From Panicum virgatum (Eukaryota > Streptophyta > Magnoliopsida > Poales > Poaceae): a stretch of DNA of 64,000 nt. A program made the position numbers and the translations under genes. A model generated the notes under the pieces. It saw only the letters and a program-made list of their open reading frames with translations, was not told where the DNA came from and made no database searches. The first letter of the stretch is position 1. Every line of letters starts with the position of its first letter. The stretch spans positions 12,907,033 through 12,971,032 of the forward strand of contig NC_053153.1 of NCBI RefSeq assembly GCF_016808335.1, in the 5' to 3' direction. Positions 35,532-47,289 of this stretch are shown in pieces.

Positions 35532-37118
35532 AGTTTGGATGCATGGTTCCCTACTAACCTGCACTGCAAGAACTGGCATCATGTCACCGCTTTATGGTCG
35601 TGAAAAACTCCAGGTCGAGTAGTTTTCCTGTGGTGTAGATATGTTACTCAGTTCCAGATTATCTTTTGGACACAACTCATCCATCGAGTGGCTGGAACGC
35701 TTTGACTTCCTGGAACCTGTTAAACCATCGGGCTCTTTGTTGCATATGGGGCACGCAATGTCCGAGTCATCGTCTCGTCACCAGCATCCACGCGGCATTA
35801 GCACTGATCCTCTAGATTTGAAATGAATGGAGGATTACCTGTCCTTTGACGCAAATCCATCGTTCGTTCAACAAGTATATTTCTAAAAAGAATTCTCGGT
35901 TTGGTTGTGGCTTGTTGCCTTGCCATTGGCCACGTGTGAACAGGGAGTTGGAGACTACCCCGAATAACTGAGAAGCCGGTGCGCTTATCCGGCCATGAAA
36001 GGCTCCGGAAGCAACGCTGCTCAGACTCGAACAGGTCGCAGCCGGGAGTATTCTAGCGCCATTATTGGCGGGAGCCGGCTGACTCGAGAGTTTGCGTCGT
36101 CCTTTGAAGATTCTCACACGGCTTGGTCAGAGAAAGAGACGCCGGTGCCTGCTGAGTGCTGACGGGCTGACAGAGAGAGTCAGTTTTTTTTTTAAGGAGA
36201 TAACTCTGAAAGCAAATCAATGTTCGGTACGACAGAGAGATTCAGTTGAATATTCATGTGTGATTGCTCGTGTATTTTCGTTGGCAGCTTATCGTCAGCC
36301 AGCATCGTTGACTGCTTCTGCTTGTGGCAAGGCCAGCGTCTATATGATTCCCGGTGGTTGGGGAAATCATCAGTTCCCTCGTAGACAGGTCGTGAGTAAT
36401 GAAATCCACAACGCCATGACTCGAGAGTTTCTCCCTGCGGGGCAGGAGAGTGGCCACATCAAGAGTGGCCACATGGACGGCCTGAGTCTTTCCTAGAACG
36501 CATGTTGCGCGTATCTGACTGAGAGGAACTAAAGAAACAAATGAGATTTTACGATGGCATCAAGAACTAACAAGGAGTCATCACTAGACCAAGCTAATTG
36601 TTACTACGAATCTACTTAACCGTAGTACAAGTACAAGAACAAAAGCCTGCAATCCGACGACCTAGAAGTGCTGTTCTGGAAGACTGTTAATTACATCACG
36701 CTTAAAAACAGACTAGTAGTCCTATATATATGCTTGCATTGCATGACATAATCTCCTGAAATCGCCCACCACATATGTTGTGCTTGCACACGAGTGCATC
36801 TAGAACTCGTCCAGAGTTCCTGCTGTTGACGTGGTAGAAAAACCCTTTGATCTTTGAGAGCCACAAGCCCACAACTCACAAAATTTTGCGAGAGGAGGTC
36901 GGGGCGCTTCCGTCAGAATGTGTTCTGAACACGGCTAAGTGCCAAACGGAGGTTGTGCTAGGATTTTTCTACACGACGGGGATTGCAAATGAAAGAGACC
37001 AGCACGCATGCTCACTTTTTTTGGGTCAAGAGTTTAGTCAATAGCCTCGCGTTCCCATGGGCTGATTTGTCTCCGATCCTCTCCTTTTGCATAGCATCGC
37101 GTTCCTACATAGGAGGCA
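35532..37118. other. 3' flank of the second ARGONAUTE copy; no gene seen
   Basis: Mixed-composition DNA with only short ORFs on either strand, none with a recognisable domain. The first part is probably 3'-UTR. Nothing else is supported. Confidence 0.5.
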
Positions 37119-37380
37119 CTCCCTCCGTTTCAAATTGTAAAGCATTCCTATTTTTTTGGAGTCAAAATATTTAAAGTTTAATCAAATTTATATAATAAAT
37201 TATTTATAATATTTATGATACCAAATAAGTATTATTAGATTCTTTATTAAATATATTTTTATATTATATCTATTCGGTGCTATAGATATTTGTAATTTTT
37301 TTCTACAATTTCGATCAAACATAAAAATGGTTTTACTCTCCAGAAAAATTGGAATGACTTGCAATTTGAAATGGATGGAG
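37119..37380. mobile_element. Stowaway-type MITE
   Basis: Ends CTCCCTCCGTTTCAAATTGT and ACTTGCAATTTGAAATGGAT followed by GGAG are inverted repeats of the Stowaway (Tc1/mariner) type. TA follows on the right; the left flanking dinucleotide is CA, so the TA duplication is degraded. About 262 bp, AT-rich and non-coding. Confidence 0.8.
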
Positions 37381-37950
37381 TATATAGCATAGTTACATCG
37401 GAATAAGATGTATGTCCTCATCTGTCGTATGTTCTTTCCTTAACCAAAAACATTTGCCTAGTAGTTTCTTCTGTTCAGTCTTGTCCGTTTTAAGTAGTAT
37501 ATCAACAAGTTCCGGACCAATATTTTTTTAAAAACCATGACATCCAGCACAAATTCAAAGGAATTAAATTGTTTCCTCTGAGATTCACGCGGCTGTGATG
37601 CATACCAGCAGATGTATAAGCATTTTGGAACGATCCACATCATAGATCCTTGAAATAAAGGCAACGATCACGTCACACACCGAGGGATTTTTTTTCATTT
37701 TGCAAGTGGTAAGGAAGAAGTTGGCTGTTGACTCGTCGTTGCACAGTTTCAACCCTTCTCGTCTGTCGTTAGGAATCAATTGACTATTGTATCAGGCCTA
37801 ATATCTAGAACGTTTTACAATTTGGGGCTTGTAAGAAAATGGCGGCCTGTGCCTTGACCAGTCGACTGCTCCGTCTTTGGGCCAGCGAGGCAGCAAGCAG
37901 CAGTGCTTCAGTGAGTCCATGGAGAGAGCAGCAGAGAGACCGAGACTTTT
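37381..37950. other. Intergenic spacer, nothing recognised
   Basis: Short ORFs only. The right edge is the left copy of the target duplication GAGACCGAGACTTTT of the retroposon that follows. Confidence 0.45.
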
Positions 37951-39465
37951 TTTTTTTTGCGAAGGGATATGTATTCATTTAAGAGAAAGTACATCCCCAA
38001 GTACAATAGAGACCCAGAAAGAATAGAAAATTACAACAAGGAGCCCGAAGGACTTGAATGTAAAAGACCTATCTTCCAGGCTTTTCTCCGTTCTTCTCGA
38101 CGACGCGCCGCAGCCAGGGTTTTTTTTCCCGACCGGTTTCCGGTAACTGCCGGTCTCCGGTTCCGGTTTACCGGACCGGTTACCGGTCGGAACCGGCCAA
38201 ATTCAAATTTGAATTCAAATGGCACAGTTCAACCGGTTCGTACCGGTATACCGGCCGGTTATACCGGTTTACCGGCCGGTTTGACCGGTTTACCAGCCGG
38301 TTTGACTGGTAACCGGTCGGTTTGACTGGTATCCGGTCAAATTCATTTTTTCTTTTTTGATTTAAATTCAAATACCCGCAAAGTATACTAAATAAATGTT
38401 TGTATAACATATTTTAGTCTAAATGAACCCTCCAACCCTCTTTTGTACTACTTTTACATTATATTTGTATACTTTTGTATGCACGTTTTTTTGTTTAACT
38501 TCAAATCCCCGCAAACTATACTAAATGAATGAATTTTTGAGAAATTTGACATCATTAGATTCGTCGCACCTTGAAGTATTTTTAGGAATTTTTTGGGAAT
38601 TTTTCATTTTTTTGAATTTAAATTTAAATTTTGAATTTGGGCCGGTTTGGTACCGGCCCAAACCGGAACCGGACCGGTCCGGTATGACCGGTAACCGGTC
38701 AAACCGGACCGGTTCCCACCGGTTTGGGAAACCCTGGCCGCAGCTGCCACTCACCGCCCGCCGCCATGCGCAGCTGACCCCGACGAGGAAGACCAACAAA
38801 TGTAACGCCGCAAGAGACAACGACCCACCATGAAGCCGTATGTAAACCACTGAAAGGACCTCGGCATCTTCGTCGCCAAGGAATCGCCGGGAGCATCCGC
38901 CACCGCCGGAGCGAACCCCGACCGTCGGAATCCACATCCCACCTTGGGGGATAACTGGAAGCTCACATCCCTTCGCAGAGACGAAGCAGAAAGACCCCAC
39001 AAAAGCCATCTCCGGCGAGCACACCGACGCCAGAATTTATTTGGGGGAAAAGTAAGCCTAACCGCACATCTTGCGCTCTGAGAGAGACATCATCGACGAC
39101 GTCTCCATCAGAGAACACGAGGAGGAGCAAAAGCCTCCAACGGCCCTCACCGGAAATGGCGTCGCCGCCGCTGCCGGAGAAGCGCTGGAAGAAGAAACCG
39201 AAGACGGTGACCCGACCGCCACCGCCGGTAGAAACTAGCTAGCAGACCTAATCTACAGCTATACAAGGTCCATCCGCCAAGGAACCGAGCACCCCTCCCA
39301 CTGCCGTCGCTCAAGGAGGCGCCGGAGGGGAAGAGACCGGCAGATTGACGGAGGAAGAGCGGAGTCTCTTTCGGAGTCGCCCTTTCGAACTGTAGAAAGG
39401 GGAAAGAAAGGACTAGTGCTCTAAACACCCCGACTGCCGATTTTTGGGAAGACAACTGGTGGATC
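37951..39465 (-). mobile_element. Antisense retroposon with 15-bp target duplication
   Basis: Direct repeats GAGACCGAGACTTTT (37936-37950 and 39466-39480) enclose the unit. A T-run at the left is its poly(A) tail on the minus strand, preceded there by GTACTTGGGGATGTACTTTC and a polyadenylation-like AATGAATA. The 5' part (39465 leftwards) is GC-rich with open frames but no identified protein. It could be a non-autonomous LINE or a processed copy of a host transcript. It contains the nested element at 38115-38736. Confidence 0.72.
38115..38736. mobile_element. ACCGGT-rich hAT-like non-autonomous element, copy 1
   Basis: Termini CAGGGTTT and GGGAAACCCTG with the 8-bp target duplication GCCGCAGC (38107-38114 and 38737-38744) indicate a hAT-type element. 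Both ends (about 200 and 100 bp) consist of dense ACCGGT, CCGGTTTGACCGGT and CCGGTTTACCGG words. The core is AT-rich with AGTATACTAAATAAATG and GTGCGAC-type sequence shared with copy 2 at 46590. Non-coding. Confidence 0.9.
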
Positions 39466-39480
39466 GAGACCGAGACTTTT

Positions 39481-39796
39481 CTTTAGACGCTCGCTTTCGA
39501 CTAAAGAATATGATCCCTTTGATGATAAATAGTTCCAAGTCATGGAAAAAATGAACAGTGCTCTACACCTATCGTACAGCTACAAGTACTAAATAACCAG
39601 GACTTCACTTAATATTTAGTACAAGACATGCTAGAAAAATATTTAAGGGGATCCTAGAAAGGGAAACAAAATCGTTACTAGATTAATTCTATGGAACTAA
39701 CCATTGTTGATAAAATAGACATATAGGATCTAATTTAGTTCTAAATTGCTCACATCAGATATTATGGAAAAAAAAACAACCTAAATTAACCCCCTA
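39481..39796. other. AT-rich spacer, nothing recognised
   Basis: Non-coding AT-rich sequence up to the Helitron end. No repeat or gene is seen. Confidence 0.4.
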
Positions 39797-40570
39797 CTAG
39801 CCTATCAACCCGTGCTCTCGCACGGGCTAAATAAAATTAATATAAGAATGATGTCAATAATTATAGTTCTGTATCTCACGCTCTTTTTCATCAATTAAAT
39901 ATTCTAACACATACTCTAAAATATATATTTATCATTATTTAGTTACAATAGATTTCATTTTGCATCCCACCTCCACATGTATTCGATATATATATTTAGT
40001 TGAATTATTTGTTTGTGAATTGGTAGTCTTATGTCTTCCATCATATATAAATACATGGTGACACATCGTGGGTAGTATTTTATATAAACAATAATATTAG
40101 TAATGATAGTAATTGTAATATAGTTTTTTATATTGATACTTTAATATTTTACTATAGTTATATAATTTAAATTCAGATTTAGGAGTAATTTAACTTTTAA
40201 TAATGATATAATTGGATTATTTATATGCAAATTTAGGGGGCTATTTGTGTTATAATGGCATAGGTGGGTAATTTACACGAAAATTAGGGGTTACTTTAGA
40301 TTTTTTTTATAATGACATAGGTGAGTAATTTAGATACATATTTAATGGGGTTACTTTAGTCTATTTTTATAATAGCAGAGGTGGGCAATTTATAAGGAAA
40401 GATAACATATCTAATGGCTATTATAATTAGAGTTGTTAGATTGATGGCTATATGTTGCTGATTTTTGTGAGAATTTATAGAATTTTTCTATTTTTTTAGA
40501 GTATCCACATAGGATCCTAAGTGGCTTCATGTGGAGACTTCAAAGGAGCCTCCAATTAGTAATAGTAAGA
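39797..40570 (-). mobile_element. Non-autonomous Helitron, 774 bp
   Basis: On the minus strand the element starts TCTTACTATTACTAATTGGA and ends with a hairpin (CCCGTGC, loop GAGA, GCACGGG; 39809-39826), then eight bases and CTAG. The host base before the 5' end is A and the base after the 3' end is T, so insertion is between A and T without duplication, as expected for Helitrons. The AT-rich interior has diverged direct repeats containing ATAATGRCATAGGTGRGTAA. No Rep/helicase gene is present. Confidence 0.85.
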
Positions 40571-40853
40571 TATCTGCACCTCACCTCTAAAAAACGATAC
40601 AAAGCTATATATGCTTCTAAATCACTCACTTTTGCCATTATTGATAGATTTAAAACTAACTCAAAGTAAACATAAATTATGTATGTTATGCTGTCATGCG
40701 TACCACCAAACATTTGCATAGCAATAAGCGTATTGTTTTCATGGTTTAAATCATTTGTGATGTTTCCTACCACGCCAACAATAACAAAAGTTGCTAATTA
40801 GATGGATTCATTATATTATGAACATCATAATCCTTTGTTAGTTTAATTATATA

Positions 40854-41129
40854 CTCCCTTCATCCTGAAATGTAAGATATTTTGTTTTGTCCAAAGTCAA
40901 GGTACCCTAAGTTTGACCAAAATTTATACAGAAAATACTAACATCTAACATCTAACACATTAAATAAGTAAATTATGAAAATATATTTTATAATGGATCT
41001 AATTATTTTCATTTAAAATTCAAAATATCCTAAGTTTAATTATGTTACTCTTTTCTATAAATTGGTTCAATTTAGAACAATTTGACTTAGGACATATAAA
41101 AAATGACTTATATTTCAGGGCGGATGGAG
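40854..41129. mobile_element. Stowaway-type MITE, 276 bp, TA target duplication
   Basis: Ends CTCCCTTCATCCTGAAATGT and ATATTTCAGGGCGGATGGAG are inverted repeats, with TA on both sides (40852-40853 and 41130-41131). AT-rich and non-coding. Confidence 0.9.
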
Positions 41130-42110
41130 TAAGTACTCATATATAACAACACTCGTATACATCCCAAGCAATTTGGTGCAGGCTGAAAACACATGTTAGT
41201 ATTATTTGATTGTAGTGATAACTATTGTTTTTCTTGATATGAATCAGATATGAGACACCTTTTGGTGTCTTCTTCAAAAAAAAAACGAGTACAACCGAGG
41301 ACCCTTTTTTGAAAGGAATACACCTATGAACTAGAACATAGATTATTAATAAAATACAAATATAGGGTTTGAAATAGGAGGTACAGCAAAGCGTTAGGTT
41401 TCTGAAATGAAATGTGGAGGAGAAAAAATATTTAAAAATTACACGCAACTGGTAAGGTTGAAATTTGGAAAGCAAAATTTGGATTATGAATACAGATGTG
41501 CTATAATAAGTGCCGACATAGCTTTAGACCTATGAGTGGGGGAAAACACATAGAGTAATTTGTAATCAAAGTCTATTTGAAAATTAGTATTTCAAAAAAT
41601 ATTGTACAAGAAACATAATTGAATAGATCCAGAGAGAGAGATGCAATTTAGTGTAAACCTCAAATTCCTAGTCCATGCAGATCAGGGGTTGATAGCAAAT
41701 CCATGCATAATAATCCATATACACTAAGCGCACGTGCAAGTGACAAAGAACTTTGGAGGAAGAAATGGCAAGAGACTTCTTAGTTGCACACCTAGTGCAA
41801 CGTGTAGATCGAATCAAATTGAAGTTTTACTTATGTGCCGGCCGTCACTTCTCTCGTATAATAAACCACTTGAAGAAGTACACGAGTACACGGGCACAAC
41901 ATGTGGCAGAAGCTATCTTGGGTTAGCTAAGCAGCGTATCACTTACGAGGACGTCAAAATGACCCAAGTGTGATACGCTTACACGGTGCTCCAAGCAGAT
42001 TCGGTTTGGGACCGTGCATGATGAGCTATCCCTCGAGCGAAAATTCAAACCATACCATTCAAACTTGTGGCATCACATCTGCTTCTAGATCTAACAAAAA
42101 AAAAATCTTG
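41130..42110. other. Intergenic spacer upstream of the transporter gene
   Basis: AT-rich sequence with short ORFs on both strands and no recognisable product. Confidence 0.45.
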
Positions 42111-42410
42111 GAGCATCTCCAGCAAATTACTTCTCTTCCAAATACAAAAAAAAAAACTATCTTTCAGGTAATGGAAGGTATTCCAGGAGATTACCAATTT
42201 CATCCCTAATACCAAAATATTTTGGTGATGACCAAAATGCACACACCTCTCCTTTTTTTTTTTACGGTCATGCCTCTTACTCAAATATAGGAGAATTCCT
42301 TCCTCTACCTTATCCTTATCCTTGAGTAATCTGCTATAATACTAACTACCAAAATTAGTGGAGACAAAATATATAGGATATGAAAAATCAGTAATATGTT
42401 GAAGATGCTC
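42111..42410. mobile_element. MITE with GAGCATCTCCA-type ends
   Basis: GAGCATCTCCAGCAAATTAC at the left pairs with GTAATATGTTGAAGATGCTC at the right, a pattern common in Tourist/Harbinger-like grass MITEs. Flanks TTG and TTA are a weak 3-bp duplication. About 300 bp, lying 245 bp upstream of the transporter ATG. Confidence 0.65.
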
Positions 42411-42655
42411 TTAAATAAAAGGAATCGTTGAACTATCAATGGTCAATCCAAACAAATCCTAAATGAAAGATCCTCTGGGGAATTCCTTTTGATTATCCGG
42501 ATTGGAAGCTCAGACATTCCACATCCCTTACTAGCTCACCACATATAAGTTAGCCACCACAATTACAGGAGTTCAGACGAGTGGCACACGCAGCTACCTC
42601 AAGCGAAACCCTCTAGTGCGTCGTCGTCCCGATCGAGAACCACCAGGCGACGACG

Positions 42656-44543
42656 ATGGTGTTCGGCGACCGCGCCACGGGCGGCCCCGGCGCCGACGCC
42701 GCGGGCACGATGCGGTTCGCGCGGCACGTCGTGCGCGGGCGGTGGTTCATGTTCTTCGCGTCCATCCTGATCATGGCGGCGGCCGGCGGCACCTACATCT
42801 TCGGCATCTACTCCAAGGCCGTCAAGACGTCGCTCGGGTACGACCAGCAGACGCTCAACACGCTCAGCTTCTTCAAGGACGTGGGCGCCAACGTCGGCAT
42901 CCTCCCGGGCCTCATCAACGAGGTCACCCCGCCGTGGGTGGTGCTGGCGTGCGGCGCCGGCATGAACCTGGCCGGCTACCTCATGATCTACCTCGCCGTC
43001 TCGGGGCGCACGGCGCGGCCGCCCGTGTGGCTCATGTGCGTGTACATCGCCGTCGGGCGTCGGCGCCAACTCGCAGTCGTTCGCCAACACCGGCGCGCTC
43101 GTCACCGCCGTCAAGAACTTCCCCGAGGACCGCGGCGTCGTGCTCGGCCTGCTCAAGGGCTTCGTCGGCCTCAGCGGCGCCATCTTCACCCAGATCTACC
43201 GCGCCGTCTACGGCACCGACAACGACGGCGCGGAGCTCGTGCTGCTCATGGCGTGGCTCCCCGCCGCCATCTCGCTGCTCTTCATCCCCACCATCCGCAT
43301 CATGCCGCGGCCGAGCGCCGCGGCCGCGCGGCCGAGCGGGGAGCGCAAGGCCTTCTTCCTCTTCCTCTACGCCTCCATCGTGCTCGCCGTCTACCTCCTC
43401 GTCATGAACGTGGTCGAGCTGGAGGTGACCCACTTCCCCAAGCCGGCCTACTACGTCACGGCCACCGTGCTCCTCCTACTCATCTTCTTCCCGATCGTCA
43501 TCGTGGTCAAGCAAGAGCTCAAGACCTACCTTCAGCCGCCGGCGCCAGCGGCAGCGTCCTCCTCCATCGTGGCGATCACCGTCGAGGACGAGAAAACGCA
43601 CGAAGCACCGGCGCCTGACGATCATCAGGCCGCCGCCGCCGACAGCGGCAATAACAACTCGCCGTCGTGCTTCCAGGACGTGTTCCGGCCGCCGGCGAGG
43701 GGCCAGGACTACACCATCCTGCAGGCCCTGTTCAGCGTGGACATGCTGGTCCTGTTCATGGCCACCATCTGCGGCGTCGGCGGCACGCTGACGGCGGTGG
43801 ACAACATGGGCCAGATCGGGCAGTCGCTGGGCTACCCGCAGCGCTCCATCACCACGTTCGTCTCCCTGGTGAGCATCTGGAACTACGCCGGGCGCGTGGT
43901 GTCCGGCTTCGCCTCCGAGTACGTCCTCGCCCGGTACCAGGTGCCCCGCCCGCTGGCGCTCACCGTCGTCCTCCTCCTCGCCTGCGTCGGCCACGCGCTC
44001 ATCGCCTTCGGCGTGAGCCACGGGCTCTACGCGGCGTCCGTGATCCTGGGCTTCTGCTTCGGCGCGCAGTGGCCGCTGCTCTTCGCCATCATCTCCGAGG
44101 TGTTCGGGCTCAAGTACTACTCGACGCTCTACAACTTCGGCGCCGTCGCGAGCCCCGTGGGGTCCTACATCCTCAACGTGCGGATCGCCGGCCGGATGTA
44201 CGACCGGGAGGCGCTCCGGCAGGGCGGGCGCAGGGGGCGGGACCTCACCTGCGTCGGGGTCCGCTGCTTCAGGGAGTCGTTCCTCATCATCACCGGCGTC
44301 ACGCTGCTGGGCGCGCTCGTGTCGCTGGTGCTGGCCTGGAGGACGAGGGAGTTCTACCGCGGGGACCTGTACGGCCGCTTCAGGGAGGTCGGCATGGTCG
44401 GGCGCGCGGCAGCTGCCGGAGGAGAGGACAAGAAGGTGGATGAGGTAGTAACCAGCAGCGGCGGCGGTGTCAGTGACACGGACGCCAAGGCCACTAGTAC
44501 TAGCAGCAGCAGGGAGAGCAGCAATGGCAACAGCAAGGTTTGA
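42656..44543 (+). pseudogene. Nodulin-like / MFS membrane transporter, single exon, frameshifted by 7 bp
   Basis: Encodes a multi-pass membrane protein of the nodulin-like (NFD-type) MFS group, probably a plasma- or organelle-membrane transporter of unknown substrate. Frame 1 from ATG 42656 reads RWFMFFASILIMAAAGGTYI, FGIYSKAVK, NVGILPGLI and PPWVVLACGAGMNLAGYL up to VYIAVG. The frame then shifts at 43052-43058, where a 7-bp tandem duplication occurs (GTCGGGC next to GTCGGCG). It resumes with VGANSQSFANTGALVTAVKN and continues to 44543: GLSGAIFTQIYRAVYG, a hydrophilic loop (about residues 300-335), GTLTAVDNMGQIGQSLGYP, FGAQWPLLFAIISEVFGLKY and a Ser-rich tail. Without the 7 bp the CDS would be 1881 nt (626 codons plus stop). 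Either a recent null allele or a sequencing error. Start chosen because MRFARHVVRGRWF follows closely. Confidence 0.85.
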
Positions 44544-45673
44544 TGAATTGGCTAATGAGGTGAAGAAAGAAAGATTGCTCCTGCTCCTTGAGCAAATGTA
44601 CCACCACAGAGTCCATTGATGCATGTACCGTGTCAGGTTCAATTGGTCTGTAGGATGCATGCATGTTTCAGCGAGCTAGTGCATAGCGGTACATCGTGTT
44701 GGGCGAATTTGTGCACTGCGCTACTTACGTGTACCGCGCGACGATCTCACGGTGACTTTGCGTATGCCTGCACAGCACGGACCGTCGGACGCGGAAACGC
44801 GCCGTGCGCGTGTAGCCGCTCCACAGCCGTCGCGCACGGCAGGGCCGGCGGCGGTGCGTGGTAACGGGTGACCAACGGCGGCAACGCCGTCGTGCGCGTC
44901 TGAGAGTTTGAGACGTTTCGGCGCGACAAAATGCAAGCGTCATCCTTCCTTGGGCTCCAGCCCATAAGCCTACGAAAAACAGAGGTCGAACCAGTTCAGC
45001 CCGCCGGCCGAATTTTAAAAGGGAGGGAAAAAGTCTGTTCTACGGTTCTACCTCCCCCAACTTTCACGAAAATTTGATTTTCTCCCTCCAATTACAAAAT
45101 CAGATATCTCATCTCCTCTAAGTTATCAAAACTAGACAATTTTTCTCCCTGAGTGGTTTGAGATTGACGTGGCTGCGGTTTTTCTATTTTTCTTTTATGT
45201 TTATTTCGACCGAATTTTTGAAAAATTATAGTAAATCGCAAAAAATTATAAAATAGAAAATCTAATTTTGTTAGACTCCACATGAGTAGATCTATGCATG
45301 GAACATATGATACCATACACTTTAGTACAAATTTTTTGTTGTCACTTTAGATATATATACTATTTTGTAATTAATCAATAGCTACAGTTTCCGTGGTCTA
45401 ATTATGGTAAATTTTTTATGGTTGTCTAATCATTACATGCTTGAGCTGTAGTAAAAATTTCATACTCATTGTATCATGCATGCCTGAATTATAGATTTCT
45501 CTAAATAAACATAGACAAATCAATAACTATAAAATTACAAAGTTAAGAAAAAACAAGGGTAGAATCGTAATTTCACTGTAGAGTAGGGATAAGAACGTAA
45601 ATGCCCCAATCAACAATTGAGATAAGTCACGTGTGGAGGCCTGGAGATGTGTTTACCACTTTCCCCTGTCTTC
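44544..45673. other. 3' flank of the transporter gene; no gene seen
   Basis: A probable 3'-UTR, a GC-rich patch (44700-44960) with overlapping meaningless ORFs, then AT-rich sequence. No repeat ends were recognised. Confidence 0.5.
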
Positions 45674-46417
45674 GGCCCTGTTTGGGAGGGCTTCAGCTCC
45701 GGCTCCATGAGCGGCTCCTGCTGGAGCCCTCCCAAACGGGGTGAAGGGACGCAGCTCCGGCGGTGAAGCTCCGCGAGTCACGCTCTCTGGAGCGATTTGA
45801 GGGAGGAGCCACAGAAACGTAGCTCCGGGCGGCTTCGGCCGGCTTCGCGAGACCCCTTCCACCTTTGCCCCCCACCTGCACGCGTTGCGCCTCCTCGCGG
45901 CGACGCGGGAGGCCGGGCGGCGGCGGTGACGCGGGAGGTCGGGGAGGGAAGCCGGATGAGGCGGCGGGGCGGGAGGCCGGCGGCGGTGGACCACGGCGGG
46001 AGCGACGGGGAGGGAAGCCGGAGGAGGCGGCGGGGCGGGAGGCCGGCGGCGAAAGATAGGGCGGGGAGGGAGGCCGGAGGCGGTGGGAGCCTGCGGCCCT
46101 GGCGCGGCCGACCGGTGGCGGAAGACCGGGCGGGGCGTCGGACGGGAGGGAGAGGCCGGAGGCGATGCGAATCGGAGGAGAAGCGAGAAAGGATAAGGGG
46201 GAGAGCAGGGAAGAAAAAAAAATAAATAAGATGAATGAAAAAATAAAAAGAAGGGTATTGTGGTCATTTCATATTTTCTATGTATTTTAACAGCTAGATG
46301 AAGACATTTTGCCAAACGTTTTTTCAAAACGGCTTCAGCATCATCTGAGAAGCCGCTCCACCAGAGGAGCCAGAGCCGGAGCCTTTTTTGAGGAGTCGGA
46401 ACTCTGCCAAATAGGCC
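45674..46417. mobile_element. MITE-like element with GGCCCTGTTTGG / CCAAATAGGCC ends
   Basis: The left end GGCCCTGTTTGGGAGGGCTT with CAGCTCCGGCTCC nearby mirrors the right end GGAGCCAGAGCCGGAGCC, then ACTCTGCCAAATAGGCC. The interior is a GC-rich imperfect repeat (CGGGAGGCCGGCGGCGG words). Flanking TTC and TTA are a poor 3-bp duplication. Large ORFs on both strands across the GC-rich core are low complexity and not called. Confidence 0.6.
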
Positions 46418-46589
46418 TTACTTTCAACTTTATGTGCTCCCTGCGCACGGCACGATCGAGATCAAGAGACGGCGAAAATCTGCTGGCCGAGCTGGTGGCG
46501 GACTGTCGGAGAGTGCGCACAGCTAGCGGCGACCGCGCAGCAGGCGACGGGCAGAGTGAATGCCCGGAGTGAGCTTGAGCTCGTGCCAG
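46418..46589. other. Possible host exon fragment left of the hAT-like element
   Basis: The sequence flanking the hAT-like insertion at 46590, joined across it to 47182-47230, gives a short frame containing ELELVPEDLSCFSKLLDAFL before a GT. This could be a relic exon of an unrecognised gene, but the evidence is only one short open frame. Confidence 0.25.
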
Positions 46590-47173
46590 CAGGGTTCACC
46601 AAACCGGTGGGAACCGGTCCGGTTTGACCGGTTACCGGTCAAACCGGTCCGGCCCGGGTCCGGTTTGGGCCGGTACCAAACCGGCCCAAATTCAAAATTT
46701 AAATTTAAATTAAAAATGAAAAATTCCCAAAAAATTCCTAAAAATACTTCAAGGTGCGACAAATCTAATAGTGTCAAATTTTCTCAAAAAATCATTCATT
46801 TAGTATAGTTTGCGGGGATTTGAAGTTAAATAAAAAAATCGTGCATACAAAAGTATACAAATACAATATAAAAGTAGTACAAAAGAGGGTTGGAGGGTTC
46901 ATTTATGCTAAAATATGTCATACAAATATTTATTTAGTATACTTTACGGGCATTTGAATTTAAACCAAAAAAGAAAAAAAATTGAATTTGACCGGTTACC
47001 AGTCAAACCGACCGGTAAACCGGTCAAACCGACCGGTAAGCCGTTCGGAACCGGTTGAACATTCGATTTTGAATTTGACCGGTTTCCGATCAAACCAGTC
47101 CGGTAAACCGCTACCGGACCGCGCCAGTTTGACCGTGCCGATTGGACCGGACCGGTCGCTTTACTTAACCCTG
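46590..47173. mobile_element. ACCGGT-rich hAT-like non-autonomous element, copy 2
   Basis: Termini CAGGGTTCACC and CTTAACCCTG, with the 8-bp target duplication CGTGCCAG (46582-46589 and 47174-47181). It is the same family as 38115-38736 in the opposite orientation: ACCGGT-dense ends around an AT-rich core with CAAGGTGCGACAAATCTAAT and ATTTAGTATACTTTACGGGC. Non-coding. Confidence 0.9.
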
Positions 47174-47289
47174 CGTGCCAGAGGACTTGTCGTGCTTCAG
47201 CAAGCTCCTCGACGCGTTCCTCAACGGTAATCCCTACTGTAGCTCACCCTCCCGTTCTTGCTCTCCTTGCGCTCACCCGATCTGAATAT
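47174..47289. other. Short host segment between two insertions
   Basis: About 110 bp between the hAT-like element and the LTR retrotransposon. It may be upstream sequence of the sulfotransferase gene separated by the retrotransposon. No motif is certain. Confidence 0.35.

Noticed and set aside
38521..39024. 167-aa minus-strand ORF across the hAT-like boundary
   Set aside because: It crosses a transposon end and reads ACCGGT repeats as codons, so it is not a gene.
42599..43189. Long minus-strand ORF over the transporter gene
   Set aside because: It is an antisense shadow of a very GC-rich coding sequence, with a low-complexity translation and no domain. The same applies to the minus ORFs up to 44660.
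45653..46327. 224-aa Pro/Arg-rich ORF
   Set aside because: Lies across a GC-rich MITE-like core with imperfect internal repeats. Low complexity with no homology seen.
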